A DNA stretch of 7,974 nt, taken from Thermoflexia bacterium (GTDB taxonomy: Bacteria > Chloroflexota > Anaerolineae > B4-G1 > SLSP01). A model generated the notes under the pieces. That model saw nothing but the letters and a program-made list of their open reading frames with translations, had not been told where the DNA came from and ran no database searches. Location of the stretch: the NCBI GenBank assembly GCA_030605705.1, contig JAUWHU010000348.1, positions 1 through 7,974 on the forward strand. Direction: 5' to 3'. The first letter of the stretch is position 1. The number at the start of each line of letters is the position of its first letter. The position numbers were made by a program, and so were the translations under genes. Below, one piece after another: positions 1 to 5,426 of the stretch.

Positions 1-56
1 ATGGCCAGACAGCGGCGTATCACCAGCCAATGGCTCTCACGCTTTCCTTGGGCCAT
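1..56 (-). CDS. 5' end of a minus-strand gene running off the left edge, possibly a WYL-type transcriptional regulator
   Basis: Reading leftward from position 56 gives an ATG followed by MAQGKRESHWLVIRRCLA with no stop before the window edge. A Shine-Dalgarno GGAG (complement of 64-67) lies 7 nt before the ATG, which is good support for a real start. The N-terminus, basic and then a WLxIRRCLA helix, resembles from memory the start of WYL-domain regulators of Chloroflexota, where a winged-helix DNA-binding domain begins this way. Only 18 codons are visible, so the family is a guess. The gene has the same orientation as glpK and lies 479 bp downstream of it, with a repeat element in between. 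The competing plus-strand reading frame here has no ribosome binding site visible. Confidence is moderate for a gene start and low for its identity. Confidence 0.5.
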   Translation of the reverse strand, partial: MAQGKRESHWLVIRRCLA

Positions 57-107
57 GTTCTCTCTCCAGATATCAGAGTTGTTACTCAATAAAAACAGTA
101 AGCTTTT

Positions 108-401
108 GGACACGGATACCACGGATCAACACGGATTTTTCCTTGTTTTTTACAAAAATATCCGTGACTTTACTGAAAAAACTAATTGAACCGCAGAGGG
201 CGCCAAGAACGCCAAGAAAAAATTAAGGGAAAGGTTGAGAATTTTGCGAAATCTCAGCCAAAACATAAACAATTTGCAGATAGACTTTGAAAAACTTTGC
301 GCTGTGGGCACTGCCTGCCCACACCTACGGTTGGCGTTCTTTGCGGTTAGAAAACCTTTTTTCAGCGGAGTCATCCGTGTAGTCCGTGAAAATCCGCGTC
401 C
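108..401. repeat. Nested inverted-repeat (foldback) element built from heptamer arrays
   Basis: Outer arms are 108-138 and 371-401. Each carries three CACGGAT-type heptamers (left starts 111, 120, 130; right, inverted, 373, 382, 392) at 9-10 bp period, and both begin GGAC(A/G)CGGAT when read inward. Inside them, 166-182 (GACTTTACTGAAAAAAC) is matched by the inverted copy at 356-372. Further in, 189-216 holds CGCAGAG/CGCCAAG/CGCCAAG at period 9, matched by the inverted 331-348. The left side has an extra small hairpin (130-136 with 160-166). A 19-nt hairpin sits at 304-322. No plausible protein is encoded; the short ORFs across it are repeat translations. It resembles a non-autonomous foldback or MITE-like element, but no target-site duplication was identified. 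Confidence 0.75.
304..322 (+). repeat. 19-nt hairpin repeat, copy 1
   Basis: GTGGGCACTGCCTGCCCAC forms a perfect 7-bp stem (GTGGGCA/TGCCCAC) with a CTGCC loop. The same sequence recurs inverted at 2131-2149 and, with both terminal bases changed, at 7753-7771. All three are intergenic and lie in or beside heptamer arrays. Confidence 0.8.
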
Positions 402-535
402 AATTTCTGGTTTCGTTTATTCAGGAACAACTCTATTGTATCACCACAGAGCAGAAGTCGCGACCATTGAGGCTGGTCCAGCAGGAGCGCGATATGGAGA
501 TCGTGGCTACTTTTCGTCCGGAGGTGAAATGTTCG
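402..535. other. Intergenic stretch downstream of glpK with no recognisable feature
   Basis: This 134-bp stretch lies between the foldback element and the glpK stop codon. I see no convincing rho-independent terminator for glpK. The only local symmetry is the short palindrome GCTGGTCCAGC at 472-482, with no T-tract in either direction. A plus-strand reading frame enters glpK from here, but it has no start signal or recognisable product. Confidence 0.4.
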
Positions 536-2059
536 TTATTCCTCCACCCAACCCAGCGTCCGCTCCACGGCTTTCTGCCAGTTTTTGTAGAGCCGCGCCC
601 GCACTTCTGCCGGCATCGCCGGCTCGAAGGTACGATCCATGCCCCAGTTCCGGCACAGCGCGTCACAATCCTGCCAGAAACCGACGGCCAGACCGGCGGC
701 GTAGGCTGCGCCCAGCGCCGTCGTCTCGGTGACGGTGGGCCGCACGACAGGCACGCCCAAAATATCGGCCTGGAACTGCATCAACAGCTCGTTGGCGACC
801 ATGCCGCCATCCACCTTGAGCGCGGTCAAGGCGACGCCGGAGTCCTTCTCCATCGCCTCCAAAACGTCACGGGTCTGGTACGCCGTGGATTCTAAGGCGG
901 CGCGGCAGATGTGTTGTTTGGTGATGTAGCGGGTCAACCCCACCAGCACGCCGCGCGCGTCGCTGCGCCAGTAGGGAGCGAAAAGGCCGGAGAAGGCCGG
1001 GACGATGACCATGCCGCCGGTGTCCTCCACTTCGCGGGCCAGCGCTTCGATCTGGGAGGCGCGCTCGAAGAAGCCCAAGTTGTCGCGGAGCCATTGCACC
1101 AGCGCGCCGGTGATGGCGATGGAGCCTTCTAAGGCGTAGACCGCCGGTTCGTCGCCGAATTTGTAGCCTAACGTGGTGAGCAATCCGCTCCGCGAGGGGA
1201 CGATCTCCGTGCCGGTGTTGAGTAGCATGAAGCAGCCCGTGCCGTAGGTGTTCTTTGCTTCGCCGGGCGTGAAGCACGTCTGCCCGACTAAGGCCGCCTG
1301 CTGGTCGCCCAGGTCGCCGCAGACAGGCAACGCCTCACCGAAAGGACCGGCCTCGCGGGTGAAGCCGTAAGCTTCCGGCGCGCTGGAGGGGCGGATTTCC
1401 GGCAGCAGTGCGCGGGGGAGGCCCAGGAGCTGGAGGATGTCGTCGTCCCAGTCCAGTGTGTGCAGGTCCATCAGCAGCGTGCGGCTGGCGTTGGTCACGT
1501 CGGTGATGTGCGCGCCACCCTCTGGCCCACCGGTGAGCCACCAGATGACCCAGGTATCTATAGTGCCGCAGAGCGCGTCGCCGCGCGCGGCCGCTTCCCG
1601 CGCAGCGGGGACGTTTTCCAGCAGCCATTTGAGCTTCGGCCCGGCGAAGTAAGTCGCCAGCGGCAGGCCGACTTTGGCGCGGAAGCGATCCTGGCCCAGG
1701 TCGCTACCCTGCGCTAAGGCGTCGCAGATGGATTTGGTGCGCGTATCCTGCCAGACGATGGCGTTGTGATAGGGTTTGCCGGTGCGCCTATCCCAGATGA
1801 CCGTGGTCTCGCGTTGGTTGGTGATTCCCACGGCGGCGATCTCGCCGGCCTGGACGTGGCCCTGCTCCAATGCCCGGCGGATGACGCGCTGAGTCTTTTC
1901 CCAAATTTCCAGTGGATCGTGCTCAACCCAGCCGGGTTGGGGATAGAGCTGCGCGTGTTCCTCGTAGGCCGAGGTGACGGGCCGTCCGCGGTGGTCGAAG
2001 AGAATGCAGCGCGTGCCAGTCGTACCCTGGTCGAGCGCGGCGATGTAGGATTTAGTCAC
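536..2059 (-). CDS. glpK: Glycerol kinase
   Basis: GlpK phosphorylates glycerol with ATP to sn-glycerol 3-phosphate in the cytoplasm, feeding glycolysis and lipid synthesis. The 507-residue product matches the usual length (about 500) and is colinear with the E. coli enzyme. Visible motifs are LDQGTTGTR (9-17), WVEHDPLEIW (44-53), ITNQRET (79-85, with glycerol-contacting R83 and E84), W103, DTW (168-170), GDQQAAL with catalytic-base D252, NTYGTGCFML (270-279), APYW (361-364) and VDGG (417-420). The GTG start is chosen because AGGAGG lies 5 nt upstream and homology begins there; the upstream in-frame ATG at 2194 would add 45 residues of repeat translation. The E. coli GGKGG fructose-bisphosphate loop and the Firmicutes PTS phosphohistidine region are not recognisable (230-248). 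No glpF or glpD is in the window, so it appears to stand alone. Confidence 0.97.
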   Translation of the reverse strand: MTKSYIAALDQGTTGTRCILFDHRGRPVTSAYEEHAQLYPQPGWVEHDPLEIWEKTQRVIRRALEQGHVQAGEIAAVGITNQRETTVIWDRRTGKPYHNAIVWQDTRTKSICDALAQGSDLGQDRFRAKVGLPLATYFAGPKLKWLLENVPAAREAAARGDALCGTIDTWVIWWLTGGPEGGAHITDVTNASRTLLMDLHTLDWDDDILQLLGLPRALLPEIRPSSAPEAYGFTREAGPFGEALPVCGDLGDQQAALVGQTCFTPGEAKNTYGTGCFMLLNTGTEIVPSRSGLLTTLGYKFGDEPAVYALEGSIAITGALVQWLRDNLGFFERASQIEALAREVEDTGGMVIVPAFSGLFAPYWRSDARGVLVGLTRYITKQHICRAALESTAYQTRDVLEAMEKDSGVALTALKVDGGMVANELLMQFQADILGVPVVRPTVTETTALGAAYAAGLAVGFWQDCDALCRNWGMDRTFEPAMPAEVRARLYKNWQKAVERTLGWVEE

Positions 2060-2064
2060 AAGCT

Positions 2065-2070
2065 CCTCCT
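2065..2070 (-). promoter_or_regulatory. Ribosome binding site deciding the glpK GTG start
   Basis: AGGAGG on the minus strand, 5 nt before GTG at 2059. It settles the start against the longer ATG frame that opens at 2194. Confidence 0.85.
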
Positions 2071-2091
2071 GGCGTGGTAGACTGCAATTGC

Positions 2092-2114
2092 ATTCTTGTA
2101 CAATGAGCAAGAAT
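2092..2114. promoter_or_regulatory. Inverted repeat upstream of glpK, possible operator
   Basis: ATTCTTG (2092-2098) and CAAGAAT (2108-2114) form a perfect 7-bp inverted repeat around a 9-nt centre, 33-55 bp upstream of the glpK start. The position suits an operator. No regulator can be assigned and no convincing -35/-10 pair for glpK was found nearby. The assignment is inferred from symmetry and position only. Confidence 0.3.
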
Positions 2115-2130
2115 ATTCTGCCATGAATTT

Positions 2131-2149
2131 GTGGGCAGGCAGTGCCCAC
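2131..2149 (-). repeat. 19-nt hairpin repeat, copy 2 (inverted)
   Basis: This is the exact reverse complement of the 304-322 hairpin. It lies 20 bp left of the CACGGAT hairpin. Confidence 0.8.
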
Positions 2150-2168
2150 CGGTGCAGTTAGCCAAGTA

Positions 2169-2243
2169 GGACACGGATTCTCACGGATAAACACGGATTT
2201 TTAGCAGTTTTTTATCCGTGTGCTTCCGTGTTGATCCGCGTCC
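2169..2243. repeat. CACGGAT-unit hairpin with 10-bp period
   Basis: Left arm 2169-2198 carries CACGGAT at 2172, 2182 and 2192. Right arm 2214-2243 carries the inverted units ATCCGTG, TTCCGTG and ATCCGCG at 2214, 2224 and 2234. The 30-nt arms pair at 23 positions; five of the seven mismatches are in the spacers between units. The loop is 15 nt (2199-2213). The spacing is exactly 10 bp in both arms. It is the same family as the outer arms of the element at 108-401. It lies between the glpK upstream region and the 3' end of the protease gene, so it could act in RNA or DNA; the function is unknown. Confidence 0.8.
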
Positions 2244-2304
2244 CAAACTAAAACGACAATCCTAAGCGTTCCTCTCCGAGGATTAATTGCACAGATTGAA
2301 AAAC

Positions 2305-2335
2305 CTTAGCGTCTTTGCGACTTTGCGACCTGGCG
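2305..2335. repeat. Four tandem heptamers at 8-bp period
   Basis: CTTAGCG, CTTTGCG, CTTTGCG and CCTGGCG start at 2305, 2313, 2321 and 2329, exactly 8 bp apart. They are the reverse complement of CGCTAAG/CGCAAAG/CGCCAGG units, related to those at 192-216 and 339-345. No inverted partner was found beside them, so this may be half of a larger element. The array lies just downstream of the protease gene. Confidence 0.65.
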
Positions 2336-2387
2336 TTAAAAAATGCCTGGATATTTCAAGATGCACAAGTTATTTAATGGTCATTTC

Positions 2388-4259
2388 TTAATTCCGCATG
2401 ACCAACGGCAGGAAGATTTCGTAGGGAGCCACCTTGACGTTCTTGACAAAGCTCCACGGGCTGTTGCCGCTGGCTCCGGTGGCCCGGACGCGATAGTGCC
2501 ACGTTCCCAGGCCCTGCCCAGTGATGTTGTAAACAGTCCCGGTGTCGCTGTAAACCTGTGCCGGCGCGTCGAAGTAGCGATTGCTGCTTTCCTCAAGAAT
2601 ATAGCCGGTGGCGCCGCTCACAGTGTTCCAGGTGACGGTGTAAGTGTCGTCTTTGCCGAGGTTGGGGATGTCGTGGAGCGGGGGCGCGGGCAAGGGCAGA
2701 GGGGAGACAAGATGGGATTGGGTGTTGCTCCAGTCGGAGGTCGCCCCGGAAGCGTTTCTGGCCTGCACACGGTAGTACCAGGTACCGGCGCGTTGACCGG
2801 TGACATTATAGACATTATAGGCGGAGCTTGCGCCGATGTAGCGCACAAATGACGGGGTGAACGAGGCCGAGGCTGATTCTTCCAGCGTGTAGCTCACTGC
2901 ACCGCTGACATTGCTCCAGTCCAGGACGTAATCACCATCAGCAGGCAGGTTGGTCAGGGTCAGCACCGGCGCAGCGGGCTTCGCGGCCTGCACGGCGGCG
3001 AAGGCGTTGATCCGCCCGTGGCCGTAGGTCGAATCCCAGCCCGTCGCGCCCAGATCGGTGGCGCTATCCTCAATGATGGTCTGCACCTCATCCGGCGTCA
3101 GGCTGGGGCTTACCGACCAGACGAGAGCCGCCAACCCGGCGACGTGCGGTGTGGCCTGCGAGGTGCCCTGGAGGTAGTCGTAGTTTTTATAGTAATTGTA
3201 TTCAGTTGTCAGATACACGTCGTAGGTGGGCATGGTGCTGTAGATACCATTCGGGTCGTGGTATACACCCATCTCGCCGCCCGGCGCGGAGATGTCACAG
3301 TGGCTGCCGTATTGGGAGTAGGAGGCGTAGGTATCCGTCGGGCCGGTGGCGGCCACGGCCATGACGTTGTTGTTGGCGGCGGGGTACGCGGTGGGATTGC
3401 CATCGGTGCGGTCGTTACCCATCGCTGCGATGACCAGACTGCCGTCGGCGTGTGCGGCGTTGATGGCGTTCTGCATGGAGATGGAGTAGCTTGGCCCTCC
3501 CAGGCTCAGGCTGAGCACGTCGGCCCCGTTAGTGTAGGCCCAGGTGATGGCGCTGGTGATGTCGGAACTCCATCCAGAGCCTTCCTCGTCCAGGACGCGC
3601 AGCGGCATGATCTTTGCCCCCCAGGAGACGCCGGCCACGCCGGCGCTGTTGTCCGTGATAGCGGCGGCGATGCCCGCGCAGTGCGTCCCGTGGCCGTTGC
3701 GGTCGTGGGGGTTGCTGTCGCCGCCCACGTAATCGTAGCCCGCCACGATCTTGCTTGCCAGGTCGGGATGGCCCTCGTCAATGCCGGTGTCAATGATGGC
3801 GATGGTGATGGCGTCGCTGCCGGTGGTGATGTCCCAGGCAGCCGGCGATTGTATTTTGGTGTGCGCCCATTGCTTGCCGCTGATGAAGTGGGGATCGTTG
3901 GGCGTGGTGTCGAAGGCGTGGTAGAGGTAGTTCGGCTCGGCGTAGACCACTGCCGGGTTGGCATTGAGCGACGCGACGATTTCCAGCTCCTGGCCGGCCG
4001 GCACACTCCACAACTGCACATCGCTGCGGTAAAGTGCGCGGATCTGCGTGGCCTGGTAACGGCTCAAGAGGTTCTCGGTGGCGTTGAGGGTCATACCCGT
4101 CTCGAATTTGACCAGCAGTTCGCCGGCCTTGAAATCTCCTGCCGGGGTGGGTGGCTCGGCGGCGCTCGCGGCCTGGCCGGGCATGGCAGGTGGGAAGAGC
4201 GACGCGGCCAACAGAAAAAGGGCAACTAACAACAACATTTTACGGAAATGGGTCTTCAT
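2388..4259 (-). CDS. Secreted S8 subtilisin-like serine protease with two C-terminal FN3-like repeats
   Basis: A predicted extracellular endopeptidase of 623 residues. It has a signal peptide (basic start, hydrophobic 9-25, likely cleavage after A-S-A at 33); a propeptide from about 42 to 113 of the FKAGELLVKF...AEPNY type, as in thermitase/fervidolysin relatives; and a catalytic domain from about 120 to 425. The triad is D157 (IIDTG), H190 (NGHGTHCAG) and S367 (GTSQATPHVAG), with oxyanion N282 (MGND). Two FN3-like repeats follow, about 431-512 and 528-608, each with W..VSGA, LEES, YN(V/I)TGQ, GTW and YRV landmarks. The protein ends IFLPLVMRN, a tail I associate with Chloroflexota secreted proteins. 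AGGAGA lies 5 nt before the ATG. It follows the unknown secreted protein after 69 bp and is probably cotranscribed with it. Gln replaces the usual Met after the catalytic Ser. The protease assignment is secure; substrates are unknown. Confidence 0.96.
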   Translation of the reverse strand: MKTHFRKMLLLVALFLLAASLFPPAMPGQAASAAEPPTPAGDFKAGELLVKFETGMTLNATENLLSRYQATQIRALYRSDVQLWSVPAGQELEIVASLNANPAVVYAEPNYLYHAFDTTPNDPHFISGKQWAHTKIQSPAAWDITTGSDAITIAIIDTGIDEGHPDLASKIVAGYDYVGGDSNPHDRNGHGTHCAGIAAAITDNSAGVAGVSWGAKIMPLRVLDEEGSGWSSDITSAITWAYTNGADVLSLSLGGPSYSISMQNAINAAHADGSLVIAAMGNDRTDGNPTAYPAANNNVMAVAATGPTDTYASYSQYGSHCDISAPGGEMGVYHDPNGIYSTMPTYDVYLTTEYNYYKNYDYLQGTSQATPHVAGLAALVWSVSPSLTPDEVQTIIEDSATDLGATGWDSTYGHGRINAFAAVQAAKPAAPVLTLTNLPADGDYVLDWSNVSGAVSYTLEESASASFTPSFVRYIGASSAYNVYNVTGQRAGTWYYRVQARNASGATSDWSNTQSHLVSPLPLPAPPLHDIPNLGKDDTYTVTWNTVSGATGYILEESSNRYFDAPAQVYSDTGTVYNITGQGLGTWHYRVRATGASGNSPWSFVKNVKVAPYEIFLPLVMRN

Positions 4260-4328
4260 AGGTCTCTCCTTAGCTATGGGGTGAATGGAAACGGTACTTT
4301 ATTTGCCTGTTCAACGACATGTACAAAA

Positions 4329-5204
4329 TTACTTCCGCAGCCACCAGTCGAGCGCGCGAGGGTCCATGGGGCAGGCCTTATCGCGGATGCTTACCACGAT
4401 CTCTGCATCACGCGCGCGACCCAGGGGCTGACCTCCTTGCACGGCGGGGAGGTTTTGCCTTCCCGCGGCATCCAATTGCTCGTAAAGCGCGAGGAGCGAT
4501 GGCTCCACGCAGATGCCATCCACGTAGACGGTGTAGCCATCTATGATGTCGTCCTCGCGGGTGTACTTAAGGGCGACCTGGGTCTGGCTGGCGTAGAGCA
4601 CCAGGGCATCGTACCCGTACTGGATGTCGTAGCCGCTGTCGGGGGCGTGGATAATCTCATCCCCCGCTGCGACCTCGAAGCCCACCGCCGTCACCGGCCA
4701 GGGCATGGGCGGGGGCGGGAGAGGAACCATGTGTTCCCAGTCCCAGCCATGCACACGGTAGACATTGCTGAAAACCGGGAGCCGCCGGTCGCCGAAGAAG
4801 TAATAAAACTGCGGTGCGTTGGTGTCCCCGGGGCCATAGTCCACCAATCCCTTGTAGGCGTCGGTGAGGTCATATCCTAACAATGCCAGGTTGTAGTCTG
4901 GATTGGTCTCGGGGTCGGGGTTGGTGGGGTTGACCACGGAGAGGGAGCTGTAGCTGGCGCCGGAGATGGGACGGCAGGGATCGGGCGGACAGGAGACCAG
5001 CGGGAGGTAGGCCATCGGTGTGAGGGTGGCGCTGGCGCTCACGATGGTGTAAGTCCCCTCTGCCACGCGGGTCTCACCTCCGGGCGCGACGTAGTGGGCG
5101 CCATCGGCAGAGCGAAGAGGAGAGGGGGCGGCCAATAATTTCAACAGGAGCAGGAGCAGCCCCAGGGCTAAGGCCAGGGACGAGGCCAGGTATTTGGTTT
5201 TCAT
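4329..5204 (-). CDS. Secreted protein of unknown function, Chloroflexota-type family
   Basis: A 291-residue product with an N-terminal signal or anchor segment (MKTKYLASS, hydrophobic 8-26). I chose ATG at 5204 because homology-like sequence and the signal peptide begin there; the ATG 11 codons upstream at 5237 lies before the hydrophobic segment, and a GAGAAG sequence precedes 5204 by 7 nt. Residues 38-53 read YVAPGG then ETRVAEGTYT, like the edges of a beta-helix repeat domain with its middle removed. Residues 65-70 are AYLPLV. The bulk (about 80-291) includes NLALLGYDLTDAY, VYRVHGWDWE, HAPDSGYDI, ALKYTREDD, GYTVYVDGICVEPSLLALY, AAGR..LPA and DPRALDWW, which I recall as a recurrent uncharacterised tail in Chloroflexota exported proteins. 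C72, C77, C232 and C278 could form disulfides. No catalytic motif is recognised. It is probably first in an operon with the protease. Confidence 0.85.
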   Translation of the reverse strand: MKTKYLASSLALALGLLLLLLKLLAAPSPLRSADGAHYVAPGGETRVAEGTYTIVSASATLTPMAYLPLVSCPPDPCRPISGASYSSLSVVNPTNPDPETNPDYNLALLGYDLTDAYKGLVDYGPGDTNAPQFYYFFGDRRLPVFSNVYRVHGWDWEHMVPLPPPPMPWPVTAVGFEVAAGDEIIHAPDSGYDIQYGYDALVLYASQTQVALKYTREDDIIDGYTVYVDGICVEPSLLALYEQLDAAGRQNLPAVQGGQPLGRARDAEIVVSIRDKACPMDPRALDWWLRK

Positions 5205-5284
5205 CTTTTTACTTCTCCCGAATTCCCGGCTTGACACAAAGTACCATCCCTCCCGTGATCTCTGGCGACGTTCAGCGCCATTCC

Positions 5285-5313
5285 ATTATACCCTGGACGT
5301 GAGGAAGGGTCAA
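5285..5313 (-). promoter_or_regulatory. Sigma70-type promoter for the secreted-protein pair
   Basis: On the minus strand, TTGACC (complement of 5308-5313), a 17-bp spacer and TATAAT (complement of 5285-5290) form a nearly consensus promoter. Transcription would start near 5278, giving a leader of about 74 nt before the ATG at 5204. It points toward the unknown secreted protein and, by read-through, the protease. Confidence 0.75.
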
Positions 5314-5392
5314 AGAAGGGTGAACAAAATTAACAGGCGCGATTTGGGAATCGAGGCTACTGCCCACACTTCGGTTTTGCGTCCCCTGAGAT

Positions 5393-5420
5393 TTGCCTGC
5401 CGCGTCCGGCGGGTTATAAT
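5393..5420 (+). promoter_or_regulatory. Promoter of the VanW-family gene, predicted to give a leaderless mRNA
   Basis: A perfect TATAAT at 5415-5420 has a weak -35 TTGCCT (5393-5398) 16 bp upstream. The usual spacing puts transcription start at 5427, which is the A of the ATG. No Shine-Dalgarno precedes that ATG. Confidence 0.6.
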
Positions 5421-5426
5421 CAGAGA

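Noticed and set aside
3..92. Plus-strand frame open from the left edge to TAA at 90-92, as a possible 3' gene end
   Set aside because: It is only 29 codons with no motif; the minus-strand start with a Shine-Dalgarno in the same place is better supported.
235..732. 165-codon plus-strand ORF across the repeat element and the glpK 3' end
   Set aside because: It is a translation of repeat DNA followed by antisense glpK.
386..895. 169-codon plus-strand ORF entering glpK from its 3' side
   Set aside because: Most of it is antisense to glpK, its start lies inside the repeat arm, and the product resembles nothing I know.
3018..4229. 403-codon plus-strand ORF antisense to the protease
   Set aside because: Its Gly/Val/Arg-rich product has no recognisable motif, while the minus frame holds a full subtilase with catalytic triad. 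It is open because of codon bias in a GC-rich gene.
5205..5237. Upstream ATG at 5237 for the unknown secreted protein
   Set aside because: It adds 11 polar residues before the signal peptide; the ATG at 5204 starts the hydrophobic segment cleanly.
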